64,000 bases of DNA from Streptomyces sp. NBC_00878 (GCF_026341515.1 NZ_JAPEOK010000001.1:6882001-6946000); one strand, 5' to 3'. Positions 7,830 to 16,099 are shown, counted from the first letter of the stretch. A program made the numbers and translations. The notes: a model not told the origin generated them from the sequence alone.

Positions 7830-8720
7830 ATGGCGAGGGCTAAGAACAAGCGGGCGGACGACAAGCGGGCCGGTGACAGACGTGTTGCCGTCTCAGCTGT
7901 CGTCGAGAGCGTGGACGGCGGGCTCGCCGAGCTCATGCCCGACCGGGATCGGGGGCGCGCCTGGACCCTGCTCATCGACGGAGCCCCGCAGTCGCACGTC
8001 GACCTCGACGACCCCTCGTATCTGAGCTTCGAGTACCAGCGTCGGCTCGGTCACGTCATCGATCTCGTCGCCCCGCCCGGGAAGCCCGCGCAGGTCGTGC
8101 ACCTCGGCGGCGGCGCCTTCACCCTCGCCCGGTACGTGGCCGCCACCCGGCCCCGCTCCACCCAGCAGGTCGTCGAACGCGACGCGGCCCTCGTCCAACT
8201 GGTCCGCCGCGAACTGCCCTTGGACCCGAACGCCCGGATCCGCGTACGGTCCGTCGACGCGCGCGAAGGGCTCGCCAAGGTGCCGGACGGCTGGGCGGAC
8301 CTGGTCATCGCGGACGTCTTCAGCGGGGCGCGGACCCCCGCGCATCTGACGTCGGGCGAGTTCCTCACCGACGTACGCCGGGTCGTCAACGCCGGTGGCC
8401 TGTACGCCGCCAACCTCGCCGACGGCCCGCCCCTCGCCCACCTGCGCGGCCAGATCGCCACCGCCGCCGGCGTCTTCCCCGAACTCGCCCTCATCGCCGA
8501 CCCGGCGGTCCTGCGCGGCAAACGCTTCGGCAACGCCGTCCTGGTCGGCTCGGCCCTCCCCCTGCCCGTACGCGAACTGACCCGCCGCGCGGCCTCCGAC
8601 CCCCACCCGGCAAGAGTCGAACACGGCAAGGTCCTGCGGGACTTCACGGGAGGGGCGACACCGGTGACGGACGCGGCAGCAGTCGCCTCACCGGCACCTC
8701 CGCCGTCGGTCTTTCGGTAG
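7830..8720 (+). CDS. Spermidine-synthase-like methyltransferase-fold protein
   Basis: The gene encodes 296 residues from ATG 7830. The core resembles polyamine aminopropyltransferases: the nucleotide-binding loop VVHLGGGAFTLARYV (about residues 89-103) with the acidic residue of QVVERDAALV after it, then DGWADLVIADVFSG (about 153-166), where the catalytic Asp of true spermidine synthases sits. Streptomyces encode several such 'fused' or orphan paralogues and whether they make polyamines is unclear; methyltransferase activity is an alternative. The C-terminal 40 residues are Ala/Pro/Thr-rich and disordered. The gene is alone between two 36-bp inverted repeats. Confidence 0.75.
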   Translation: MARAKNKRADDKRAGDRRVAVSAVVESVDGGLAELMPDRDRGRAWTLLIDGAPQSHVDLDDPSYLSFEYQRRLGHVIDLVAPPGKPAQVVHLGGGAFTLARYVAATRPRSTQQVVERDAALVQLVRRELPLDPNARIRVRSVDAREGLAKVPDGWADLVIADVFSGARTPAHLTSGEFLTDVRRVVNAGGLYAANLADGPPLAHLRGQIATAAGVFPELALIADPAVLRGKRFGNAVLVGSALPLPVRELTRRAASDPHPARVEHGKVLRDFTGGATPVTDAAAVASPAPPPSVFR

Positions 8721-8761
8721 GAATGTCCCGTTGACTGTTTTGGCTCAGGGCGACGGAGGCG

Positions 8762-8797
8762 TTTTAGGGGCGCGGGGCTGTGACATTGTGCGGCTCC
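8762..8797 (-). repeat. Right copy of the 36-bp perfect inverted repeat
   Basis: This is the exact reverse complement of 7740-7775. It lies just after the spermidine-synthase-like gene and before the convergent gene at 8852, so it may also act in termination. It includes the CGCGGGG core of the repeat family seen elsewhere in the window. Confidence 0.9.
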
Positions 8798-8851
8798 GCC
8801 GCGAGGGCGCGACCAGCCCAAACGCAACCGCAGCCAACCCACCCGCGGCGC

Positions 8852-9406
8852 TCAGTAATCGTTGATCGAAACCCGCGGCGCCGAGTCGTGCCACGTGCAG
8901 AACACCGAAACCCGATCCGCCCCCGCCGCGAACTCCACCCGAATCCACGTCTCGGTCTTCCACACCTGCATCGACCACGGTGACGCGGGCGTCGCGGACA
9001 CCAACGACGCCGACGACGTGCCGAGGTCGAATACGACCCGGCCCCCATCGGTGTCGTAACTCTTCACCTCACCGGAGGTGTCCGTACTCCCGGCCCCGCC
9101 GGAGGCGCCCTCGCTCGGCGTGGCGCGCGCGGACTTCGGCGCCGAGGGCGAGGGCGAACGGTCCGTACTCCGCTCGCGGCTCTTCGACTCCTCGCGCTCG
9201 CGCCCGGTCTCGGAATCCGGCCGACTCGTCGGGGAGGCAAGCGGCTTCGAGCTCTGCGTGGTCGCCCCGTCCGCCGTGATCGGCAGCGCGCGCGGCGGGT
9301 CGTACGCCGTCACCGCCAGCACCGTGTGGACACCCCACCACGACAGCGTGACCGCCGCGCCCGTGGCGAGCGACCAAGCCAAGCCGTGTACGAGTCCTCT
9401 GCGCAT
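8852..9406 (-). CDS. Membrane-anchored extracytoplasmic hypothetical protein
   Basis: The protein has 184 residues from ATG 9406. A single N-terminal hydrophobic helix (about residues 8-30, LAWSLATGAAVTLSWWGVHTV) is followed by a Ser/Arg/Glu-rich linker to about residue 110 and a compact C-terminal domain containing VVFDLGTSSASLV, WIRVEF and SVFCTWHDSAPRVS. No Shine-Dalgarno is evident, but CAGTAT lies 8 nt upstream, so a leaderless start is possible. It is divergent from the response regulator (110 bp between starts). Family not recognised. Confidence 0.65.
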   Translation of the reverse strand: MRRGLVHGLAWSLATGAAVTLSWWGVHTVLAVTAYDPPRALPITADGATTQSSKPLASPTSRPDSETGREREESKSRERSTDRSPSPSAPKSARATPSEGASGGAGSTDTSGEVKSYDTDGGRVVFDLGTSSASLVSATPASPWSMQVWKTETWIRVEFAAGADRVSVFCTWHDSAPRVSINDY

Positions 9407-9503
9407 CGCCGGCCATACTGCCCCACGCGCCCCGTACATGTCCCGCGTCCGTGCTGCCCGGGTGGTTATCCACAGGCCCCGGACCGGCCCAGCCCGTATG
9501 GCG

Positions 9504-9509
9504 TACGGT
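9504..9509 (+). promoter_or_regulatory. Possible -10 element for leaderless response-regulator mRNA
   Basis: TACGGT lies 7 nt upstream of ATG 9517, and the gene has no Shine-Dalgarno. This spacing is typical of leaderless Streptomyces transcripts. No clear -35 is visible. Confidence 0.4.
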
Positions 9510-9516
9510 GCGGGCC

Positions 9517-10230
9517 ATGGCAAGTGTGCTCGTGGTCGAGGACGACCAGTTCGTACGCTCGGCCCTCATCCGGCATCTCACCGAGGCCGCGCACACGGTG
9601 CGCAGTGTCGGTACGGCACTTGAGGCGCTGCGCGAGGTCGCCCATTTCCGTTTCGACGTCGTGATCCTGGATCTCGGCCTGCCCGACCTCGACGGGTCGG
9701 AGGCGCTGAAGATGCTGCGCGGCATCACCGACGTGCCCGTGATCGTCGCGACCGCGAGGGACGACGAGACGGAGATCGTGCGCTTGCTGAACGACGGCGC
9801 GGACGACTACCTGACCAAGCCGTTCTCGGTCGAGCACCTGGCGGCCCGCATGGCGGCGGTGCTGCGCCGCGCCCGGTCCTCGGCCGGGGACGCCCCGCCG
9901 TCCCCGGCGATCCGCGTCGGCGGTCTGGCCATCGACCCACTGCGCCGCCAGGCCGAACTGGACGGCGTACGACTCGATCTGACCCGGCGTGAGTTCGATC
10001 TGCTGGCCTTCCTCGCCGGGCGGCCCGGGGTCGTCGTGGCGCGCAAGGAACTGCTCGCCGAGGTGTGGCAGCAGTCGTACGGTGACGACCAGACCATCGA
10101 CGTCCATCTGTCCTGGCTGCGGCGGAAGTTGGGCGAGACGGCCGCCCGGCCGCGCTATCTGCACACCCTGCGCGGGGTCGGGGTGAAGCTGGAGCCGCCG
10201 GGCCCCTCGGGCACGGAGTCACCGCGATGA
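9517..10230 (+). CDS. OmpR-family response regulator
   Basis: The protein has 237 residues. The receiver domain (1-115) has the acidic pocket E8-D9-D10, phospho-acceptor D52 (VVILDLGLPD), conserved T79 and K101 (DDYLTKPFS). The C-terminal winged helix (about 135-232) has TRREFDLLAFLAGRPG and QTIDVHLSWLRRKLGE, typical of OmpR/PhoB regulators. I start at ATG 9517, where the receiver begins; longer reading frames add no domain. The stop overlaps the kinase start by 4 bp (ATGA, 10227-10230), so the pair forms one two-component system. The downstream chitinase-like gene is a candidate target by position only. Confidence 0.9.
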   Translation: MASVLVVEDDQFVRSALIRHLTEAAHTVRSVGTALEALREVAHFRFDVVILDLGLPDLDGSEALKMLRGITDVPVIVATARDDETEIVRLLNDGADDYLTKPFSVEHLAARMAAVLRRARSSAGDAPPSPAIRVGGLAIDPLRRQAELDGVRLDLTRREFDLLAFLAGRPGVVVARKELLAEVWQQSYGDDQTIDVHLSWLRRKLGETAARPRYLHTLRGVGVKLEPPGPSGTESPR

Positions 10231-11630
10231 GGTGGGCGCTGGTCAAGGTCTGCGTCGCGGTCACCACCATGGTCGTGGTGGCCTTCGCGGTGCCGCTCGG
10301 GCTCGTCATCAGGGAGATGGCCAGGGACCGCGCGTTCTCGAACGCGGAGCGGGAGGCCGCGGCCATCGCCCCCGCGCTCTCCATCACCACCGACCGGGAC
10401 CAGCTGGTGCGGGTCGTCGCCTCGGCGGGTTCGGACGAGGGGATGGCCGTGCACATACCCGCGAGCGACGGGGTGAAGGCCGTCGATCTCGGGCGGCAGC
10501 GCGCCGTCGACAAGGACATCGCCACGACCCGGAGGCTGGGCCGGGCCTCCACCACCGAGGTCCCCGGCGGCTCCACGCTGCTCCAGCCCGTCGCGCTGAG
10601 CTCGGGCGAGATCGCCGTCGTCGAGGTGTACGTCCCGCAGTCGGAGGTCGCCAACGGGGTGGCCACGGCCTGGGCCGTGCTCGCGGGTGTCGGTATCGCT
10701 CTCATCGTCGGCTCGGTCGCGGTGGCCGACCGGCTCGGTGTACGGATGGTGCAGCCCGCGCAGCGCCTGGTGGAGAGCGCGCACGAGCTGGGGGAGGGGA
10801 AGCTGGGCGCCCGGGTGCCGGAGGAGGGGCCGACCGAACTGCGGCTCGCGGCGGTCGCGTTCAACTCCATGGCCGACCAGGTGGTTCAACTGCTGGCAAA
10901 CGAGCGGGAGTTGGCGGCCGACCTCTCGCACCGGCTGCGTACGCCGCTGACAGTACTGCGGCTGAACGCGGCCTCGCTGGGGGACGGGCCCGCCGCCGAG
11001 CAGACCCGGGCCGCCGTCGCGCAGTTGGAGCGCGAGGTCGACACGATCATCCGGACGGCCCGGGACGCCAAGCCGCAGACCGCGGCGGTAGGCGTGGGCG
11101 GCGGGTGCGACGCGGCCGAGGTCGTCCGGGAGCGGATGGACTTCTGGTCCGCGCTCGCGGAGGACGAGGGGCGCAAGGTGCGGGTGGCCGGGGTCGACCG
11201 GCCGGTACGGATACCCGTGGCCCGCGCCGACCTCGTGGCCGCGCTCGACGCGCTGCTCGGGAACGTGTTCCGGCACACCGCCGAGGGCACGGCCTTCGCG
11301 GTCGACGTGCACAACGGCGAGGACGCCGTGATCATGCTCGTGTCGGACGCGGGCCCGGGGATCACCGACCCCGAGGCGGCGATGGCGCGGGGCGGCGGGT
11401 CGGGGAGCGACGGCTCGACCGGGCTGGGGCTCGACATCGTGCGCCGGCTCGCGGAGTCGACGGGCGGGGACGTACGGATCGGGCGTTCCGTCCTGGGCGG
11501 GACCGAGGTCCGCATCTGGATCCAGCTGGACGGCCGGGAGCCGGAGCGGCGAGGTCACCGGGGCTCGGTGCGCCGCCGCCGGTCGGCCAAATTGGTCTCG
11601 ACCTTTAACCGGTCCCGATCCCTTCCTTAA
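10227..11630 (+). CDS. Sensor histidine kinase
   Basis: The protein has 467 residues. An N-terminal membrane helix (about 8-27) is followed by a short extracytoplasmic domain, a second helix near 150-172 and a HAMP-like linker (VRMVQPAQRLVESAHELGEG). The H-box is DLSHRLRTPL with H235. The ATPase domain shows the N-box LLGNVFRHT, a G1 box SDAGPGI and a G2 box TGLGLDIVRRLAEST. It is coupled to the response regulator by a 4-bp overlap and autophosphorylates to pass phosphate to D52 of that partner. The signal is unknown. The C-terminal tail is Arg-rich. Confidence 0.9.
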   Translation: MRWALVKVCVAVTTMVVVAFAVPLGLVIREMARDRAFSNAEREAAAIAPALSITTDRDQLVRVVASAGSDEGMAVHIPASDGVKAVDLGRQRAVDKDIATTRRLGRASTTEVPGGSTLLQPVALSSGEIAVVEVYVPQSEVANGVATAWAVLAGVGIALIVGSVAVADRLGVRMVQPAQRLVESAHELGEGKLGARVPEEGPTELRLAAVAFNSMADQVVQLLANERELAADLSHRLRTPLTVLRLNAASLGDGPAAEQTRAAVAQLEREVDTIIRTARDAKPQTAAVGVGGGCDAAEVVRERMDFWSALAEDEGRKVRVAGVDRPVRIPVARADLVAALDALLGNVFRHTAEGTAFAVDVHNGEDAVIMLVSDAGPGITDPEAAMARGGGSGSDGSTGLGLDIVRRLAESTGGDVRIGRSVLGGTEVRIWIQLDGREPERRGHRGSVRRRRSAKLVSTFNRSRSLP

Positions 11631-11766
11631 GCGCACTTTAAGATCCCCAACGCCCGTCCGTATCAAGCGCTTTGCCCGTTTCCCGCTCGCTAGCGTGCTG
11701 CCGCACCACACCCCCCACAGCCGTGACCCCCTCGGGGACTCCCGGAACAGCGAAGGCAGGCACGCT

Positions 11767-13257
11767 ATGAGCACGCACCGGCGCATGGTCAGTGTCAGAA
11801 GCAGAGCGATCGGAGGCGTGGTCGCCGCGGCCGTGGTCGGCGGCGGAGCCGTCGCGTTGTCCGGTACGGCACAGGCGGCCGGGGTCGGCGCCGCCTACAC
11901 CAGGACCAGCGACTGGTCGACCGGCTACACCGCGCAGTACGTCGTCACCAACGACAGCGGCGCGGCGAAGCCGGACTGGACGCTGGAGTTCGACCTGCCG
12001 TCCGGCGCCGAACTGAGTTCGCTGTGGAACGGCGAGTCGAGCGTGAGCGGCCGGCACGTCACCGTGAAGCCGCCCGCCTGGGACAAGAACGGGCTCGCCA
12101 GGGGCGAGTCCGCGACGGTCGGGTTCGTGGTGAACGGCTCGGGCAATCCCACCGGTTGCCGCGTCGACGACGCCACTTGCTCGGTGGGCGACGAGACACC
12201 CCCGGAGCCGGCCGGCCGCCCGACGCAGACCGAGACCCCGAAACAGACCCCCACCCCTCCCCCCACGGCCACCGGCTCGCCGTCGGAGTCCACCGGCAGT
12301 GGCACCGGCACCGGCACCGGCAGCGGCACCGGCAGCGGCAACGGCACCAGCAACGGCACCGCGGCCACCGCCGCCTTCGCGCCCTACGTCGACACGTCCC
12401 TCTTCCCTGCCCTCGACCTGCTGGCCACTGCCGAGGCCACGGGCGTGAAGGACTACAACCTCGCCTTCGTCACCGACGGCGGCGGCTGTACCCCCAAGTG
12501 GGGCGGTGTGACGGACCTCGGCAGCGACGCGGTCGCCGCGCAGATCGGCGCCCTGCGCGCCAAGGGCGGTGATGTCCGGGTCTCCTTCGGCGGCGCGTCC
12601 GGCTCGGAACTGGCGCTCAACTGCTCCTCGGCGGACGCCCTCGCGGCGGTGTACGAGCAGGTGGTGAACACGTACCAGCTCACGAAGGTCGACTTCGACA
12701 TCGAGGGCGCCGCGCTGCCCGACACGGCGGCGAACACGCGCCGGGCGAAGGCGATAGCCAAGCTCCAGGCCCAACACCCGGACCTGGACGTCTCGTTCAC
12801 CCTCCCCGTCATGCCCGAGGGCCTCACCCAGGACGGCGTGAACCTGCTCGCCAACGCCAAGTCGAACGGCGTCGGCATCGACACGGTCAACATCATGGCG
12901 ATGGACTACGGCCCGGCGTACAGCGGCGACATGGGCACCTACGCCGAACAGGCCGCGACGGCGACGCAGGCGCAGATCAAGGGAGTTCTGGGCCTGTCCG
13001 AGTCCGCGGCCTGGAAGGCGCTCGCGGTCACCCCGATGATCGGCGTCAACGACGTGGTGACGGAGATCTTCAAGGTCGACGACGCCACCCAGCTCGTGGA
13101 CTTCGCCAAGTCGAAGGGGATCGGCTGGCTCTCCATGTGGTCCGCCACCCGCGACAAGCAGTGCCCCGGCGGCACCAAGCCCACCGCCGACGCGACCTGC
13201 AGCTCGATCCTCCAGGCCACCCACGCTTTCACGAAGGCATTCGCGGCACTCAAGTAG
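11767..13257 (+). CDS. Secreted CBM2 + GH18 chitinase-like enzyme
   Basis: The protein has 496 residues from ATG 11767 with AAGGCAGG upstream. A Sec signal peptide (1-39) ends near GTAQAAG. A carbohydrate-binding module of family 2 follows at about 40-140 (Trp-rich, DWSTGYTAQYVVTN, PDWTLEFDLP), then a Thr/Pro and Gly/Thr/Ser linker (about 145-202, with a GTGTGTGSG repeat), then a GH18 domain. The catalytic motif reads VDFDIEG with D309, D311 and E313, so the essential glutamate is present. It resembles the short bacterial GH18 group rather than multi-domain chitinases, and probably hydrolyses chitin or related GlcNAc polymers outside the cell. It follows a two-component system by 136 bp. Confidence 0.85.
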   Translation: MSTHRRMVSVRSRAIGGVVAAAVVGGGAVALSGTAQAAGVGAAYTRTSDWSTGYTAQYVVTNDSGAAKPDWTLEFDLPSGAELSSLWNGESSVSGRHVTVKPPAWDKNGLARGESATVGFVVNGSGNPTGCRVDDATCSVGDETPPEPAGRPTQTETPKQTPTPPPTATGSPSESTGSGTGTGTGSGTGSGNGTSNGTAATAAFAPYVDTSLFPALDLLATAEATGVKDYNLAFVTDGGGCTPKWGGVTDLGSDAVAAQIGALRAKGGDVRVSFGGASGSELALNCSSADALAAVYEQVVNTYQLTKVDFDIEGAALPDTAANTRRAKAIAKLQAQHPDLDVSFTLPVMPEGLTQDGVNLLANAKSNGVGIDTVNIMAMDYGPAYSGDMGTYAEQAATATQAQIKGVLGLSESAAWKALAVTPMIGVNDVVTEIFKVDDATQLVDFAKSKGIGWLSMWSATRDKQCPGGTKPTADATCSSILQATHAFTKAFAALK

Positions 13258-13399
13258 CCGACCCTCGCCCCTACGAACAGCCCGACACACAGCCCGACAC
13301 ACAGCCACCTCCGCACGGGGGAGATACGCGCCCCGGCCGGCCTTCCCCCCACCCGGCCGGGGCGCCCTTCACTCTCCTTGCGGAAGCCCTCACCCCGGA

Positions 13400-13507
13400 C
13401 GCTGGTACCACGCCGTCCCGGTCCTCGCCGCCATCGACCCCGACGCCGCCCGCCGCGTACGGAGCGCCGGCTTCGCGCACCTGGGCCTCAGCGACTCAGG
13501 CTTCCGG
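13400..13507 (+). pseudogene. Coding-like remnant, 36 codons, no start
   Basis: Thirty-six consecutive codons translate to RWYHAVPVLAAIDPDAARRV and then RSAGFAHLGLSDSGFR, with G or C in 34 of 36 third positions, exactly like real genes here. No start codon with a ribosome site precedes it and the frame runs into the antisense of the DUF397 gene. It looks like the end of a truncated gene of unknown family. Confidence 0.4.
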
Positions 13508-13679
13508 CCTTCACGGTGTGCAGCAGGTTCGCCAGGGCGTGGGTCGTGGTCGTGGTTATCTCGTACGGCTGATCGCTCTCGCGGAGGTGGATGCGGTCGG
13601 GGGCCGCTGCGGTCAGCTCTACGCAGTTGCCTTCGCCGCCACCGCTGAACGAGGACTTCTGCCAGATGAGTTGGGGCAT
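13488..13679 (-). CDS. DUF397 protein
   Basis: The protein has 63 residues from ATG 13679, with GAAAGGA upstream. The start WQKSSFSGGGEGNCVELTAA and the ending HLRESDQP...L are the signature of DUF397, small proteins that pair with WhiJ-like XRE regulators in Streptomyces. It starts 11 nt after the XRE stop, so the two are co-transcribed. Its molecular role is unknown; antagonist or partner of the regulator is the usual inference. Confidence 0.85.
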   Translation of the reverse strand: MPQLIWQKSSFSGGGEGNCVELTAAAPDRIHLRESDQPYEITTTTTHALANLLHTVKAGSLSR

Positions 13680-13690
13680 GGCCGGTCCTT

Positions 13691-14572
13691 TCACAGGGTG
13701 TACATGACGTGCTGGATGAGGCTCAGTGAGTCGCGTGACGCGTGTGTCTCCGGCGCCGACTCGGGATCGACCGGGGCCAGGGCCAACTCGCAGAGCCGCT
13801 CGAACATTTTGGCGTACTCGTCGAGCTGGACTCCATCCCGCAGGAAGAGGGAGTTGGCCGGGTGCTCCAGATAAACCGTGTCCAGTTCCGGGGGTACGCC
13901 GCCGAAGATTGCGAACGATTGGCTGTACGCGGAGTAGATGCCCGCCTCGAACGGGAAGACCTGCACGATCACGTGAGGCAGCCGGGACACTTCCATCAGC
14001 CGCAGCAACTGCCTGCGCATTACGTTGGGGCCGCCCACGCGGGCGTGGAGCGCGGCTTCGTGGATGACGGCGCGGCAGGTGACGGGGGTGTCGCCGGTGA
14101 GGATGCGTTGCCGTGCGAGGCGGAACTCGACGTATCGGTTGGTCCGTTGGGGGTTACCTTCCGTTTCGCTGAGCACGGCATGGGCGTACTCCTCGGTTTG
14201 CAACATGCCCGGGATGAACAGCGGTTCGTGTGTGCGCAGGACGGCTGAGCGCGATTCGAGTTCGGCCAGGTCCCGGGCGGCCGGGCCGATCGTGTCCGTG
14301 AACTCGTCCCACCATCCCTTCCCGCTCGCCTGCCCCATGCTCATGAGCTCGTCGAAGTACGGCCCCGACGGGCACCCGTACTCGCGCAGCAGCTTGTGCA
14401 GGCGGTTATGGGAGACGCTGAGCCGCCCGGACTCGATGTAGCTGATCCGTGAGCGCTCGCCCTCCAGCAGTTTGGCGGCGTTGTCGCTCGACATGCGCGC
14501 GCGGAGGCGGAGTTTGCGCAGCTCAGCGCCCAGGCGTCGTTGTCGTTCGCTGGGGCTGCTCCTTGGTGGCAT
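13691..14572 (-). CDS. XRE-family regulator with DUF5753 domain (WhiJ-like)
   Basis: The protein has 293 residues. The N-terminal helix-turn-helix (about 11-68) reads LGAELRKLRLRARMSSDNAA and RISYIESGRLSVS. The rest is DUF5753, with WWDEF (about residue 87), IPGMLQTEEYA (about 119-129), RQRIL and an AVIHEAAL motif. Such proteins repress or activate neighbouring genes and work with DUF397 partners and divergent GHKL ATPases; this locus has both. The paired inverted repeats at 14665-14697 are its likely operators. Confidence 0.85.
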   Translation of the reverse strand: MPPRSSPSERQRRLGAELRKLRLRARMSSDNAAKLLEGERSRISYIESGRLSVSHNRLHKLLREYGCPSGPYFDELMSMGQASGKGWWDEFTDTIGPAARDLAELESRSAVLRTHEPLFIPGMLQTEEYAHAVLSETEGNPQRTNRYVEFRLARQRILTGDTPVTCRAVIHEAALHARVGGPNVMRRQLLRLMEVSRLPHVIVQVFPFEAGIYSAYSQSFAIFGGVPPELDTVYLEHPANSLFLRDGVQLDEYAKMFERLCELALAPVDPESAPETHASRDSLSLIQHVMYTL

Positions 14573-14664
14573 GTTCCCTCCCTGTAGCCGTGCGCAGTGT
14601 GCCGCGAATGCGCTTACGTCGTCGACGAGTTGCCGCTCGCGTCACCCACAAGGGTAGAGAGTGG

Positions 14665-14703
14665 GGTTCACGATTGAACCTGGGTCACGACTGACCCTAC
14701 AGT
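14665..14703 (+). promoter_or_regulatory. Promoter with two tandem operator palindromes
   Basis: GGTTCA-CGAT-TGAACC (14665-14680) and GGGTCA-CGAC-TGACCC (14682-14697) are perfect 6-bp-arm palindromes centred 17 bp apart. They cover the -35 TTGAAC (14674-14679) and the 18-bp spacer before -10 TACAGT (14698-14703) of a sigma-70-like promoter reading toward the ATPase gene. The geometry suits repression by the divergent XRE protein. Confidence 0.6.
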
Positions 14704-14806
14704 CGCCAGAAAGCAGTCCACCCCGCGCCAGGCGGAAGCACCCCCACCCCCGGACCTGGTCACCGCGTGCGCACCCACCCCGCAAACCCAAAAAGGAGCC
14801 CCCTCC

Positions 14807-15301
14807 ATGGAGGACCCCCCACGCCCACTCCCCACCGACGTCTCCCTCGTCTTCCCGCCCCACCCCGTCTGGGTCCGCACCGCCCGCGAAACGGTCCGCA
14901 CCCTCCTCACCGCATCCGGCCACCCCGAACTCACCGACACCGCAGTCCTGTTGACCTCAGAAGCCGTCACCAACGCCATCAACGCCTGCGCGGCCAAGCA
15001 CTGCACCACCCCCGTCACCCTCCACGCCGGCTGGGCCGACCCCGCCCGCCTCCGCGTCCTCATCCACGACGAAGCCCCCGGCCGGCCCACCTGCCGCACC
15101 CCGACCCACCACGACGAGGACGGCCGCGGCATACAGCTCATCTCGTACGGCGCCGACGCCTGGGGTGTGTGTACGCATGGTCTCGGCAGGGGCAAGGCCA
15201 CCTGGTTCGAGCTGGCAGCGCGGAGGGCGGTGGCGACCGCGATCGACGTCACGTCGGATATACTCGACTCCCGCGAGGATATCCTGGAGGTTCGATCATG
15301 A
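14807..15301 (+). CDS. GHKL-type ATP-binding regulator (RsbW-like)
   Basis: The protein has 164 residues from ATG 14807 behind AAGGAG. The fold is that of anti-sigma/serine kinase ATPases: the N-box LLTSEAVTNAINACAAK (about residues 48-64), a G1-like VLIHDEAPG (about 84-92) and DEDGRGIQLISYGADAWGV (about 104-122). Streptomyces keep dozens of these beside WhiJ-like XRE genes. The last 20 residues (AIDVTSDILDSREDILEVRS) are not part of the ATPase fold. They are encoded by the promoter/operator DNA of the following vapBC genes, and the stop overlaps vapB by 4 bp, so the toxin-antitoxin appears to have landed on, and altered, the gene's 3' end. Confidence 0.75.
   Translation: MEDPPRPLPTDVSLVFPPHPVWVRTARETVRTLLTASGHPELTDTAVLLTSEAVTNAINACAAKHCTTPVTLHAGWADPARLRVLIHDEAPGRPTCRTPTHHDEDGRGIQLISYGADAWGVCTHGLGRGKATWFELAARRAVATAIDVTSDILDSREDILEVRS
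15256..15285 (+). promoter_or_regulatory. vapBC promoter / autoregulatory operator
   Basis: A strong -10 TATACT (15259-15264) lies inside an inverted repeat GGATAT (15256-15261) and ATATCC (15279-15284); the right arm is itself the palindrome AGGATATCCT. GGAGG follows just before ATG 15298. VapBC complexes normally repress their own promoter at such palindromes. Confidence 0.55.
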
Positions 15302-15507
15302 CCAAGACGCTGATCGACATTGACGAGGATCTGCTGGCCGAGGCGGCCATAGCGTTCGGAACCAAGACCAAGAAGGACACCGTCAACGCCGCGCTCAAGG
15401 AAGGTGTCGAACGTAAGAAGCGTGCGCTCGCGCTGGCCCGGCTCGCGGCACGGGCGGACGCGGGTGACTTCGACGCGTTGCTGGACAAGGAGAACTACCG
15501 CCGATGA
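15298..15507 (+). CDS. vapB: VapB-type antitoxin
   Basis: The protein has 69 residues. The N-terminus MTKTLIDIDEDLLAEAAIAF forms a ribbon-helix-helix-like DNA-binding domain, as in VapB antitoxins of the Rv-type that begin 'xxxRTxIDIDDxLL'. The C-terminus (ARADAGDFDALLDKENYRR) is the segment expected to wrap the toxin. ATG 15298 has GGAGG at ideal spacing. It overlaps the ATPase gene before it and the toxin gene after it by 4 bp each. Confidence 0.85.
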   Translation: MTKTLIDIDEDLLAEAAIAFGTKTKKDTVNAALKEGVERKKRALALARLAARADAGDFDALLDKENYRR

Positions 15508-15923
15508 GTGCGGCCACCTTCCTCATCGACACCAGCGCTCTGGTCCGCATCCTGAAGCGGCAGGCCCGCGCCCGCTGGGAGAAGCCCCTGGAGGAGGGGC
15601 TGATCGCTCGCTGCCCGCTGACCGAGGTCGAGTTTCTCTACAGCGCCAGGAACGCAGAGGATCGGGCAGCACTGGTCCAGGATCTGGATGCGTTGTTCGG
15701 CTGGACGCCTCTGGACGACCGGGCCGTGATGCGGGCATGGGACGTGCAACGGGAACTCACCGAGAAGAGCCGACACCGTTCCGCTGGGGCGGTAGACCTG
15801 CTCGTCGCCGCGACCGCCGAACTCCAGGGGCTGACCATGCTGCACTACGACAACGACTTCGAGACCATCGCCTCGGTCACCGGACAGCCGACCCAGTGGC
15901 TCGCGCCCCCCGGCAGCCTCTGA
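15504..15923 (+). CDS. vapC: VapC-type PIN-domain ribonuclease toxin
   Basis: The protein has 139 residues. The PIN active site is complete: D9 (FLIDTSAL), E41/E43 (TEVEFLYSA), D98 (GAVDLLVAATA) and D116/D118 (HYDNDFE). The enzyme is expected to cleave tRNA or rRNA when VapB is lost. Translation is coupled to vapB by an ATGA overlap. A long hairpin follows the gene. Confidence 0.88.
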   Translation: MSAATFLIDTSALVRILKRQARARWEKPLEEGLIARCPLTEVEFLYSARNAEDRAALVQDLDALFGWTPLDDRAVMRAWDVQRELTEKSRHRSAGAVDLLVAATAELQGLTMLHYDNDFETIASVTGQPTQWLAPPGSL

Positions 15924-15966
15924 TGCTGTTGGCGAATCCCGATCAGCGCCAGTTAAGTGGCGTGAG

Positions 15967-16008
15967 AGTCCCAGCGACACGCCGTCTGCACGGCGTGTCG
16001 CTGGGACT
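15967..16008 (+). terminator. 19-bp perfect hairpin after vapC
   Basis: AGTCCCAGCGACACGCCGT (15967-15985) and its exact complement (15990-16008) enclose a CTGC loop. The hairpin lies between convergent vapC and bglC and probably terminates both. The next 75 bp contain four short repeats of GAGGAGCCC. Confidence 0.75.
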
Positions 16009-16099
16009 GTGCGCACACTTGGCTCTCGCTTGGCGATACGCCAGCCCGAGGAGCCCGTGAGGAGCCCGTGAGGAGCCCGGGAGGAGCCCGGGAGAAGGT

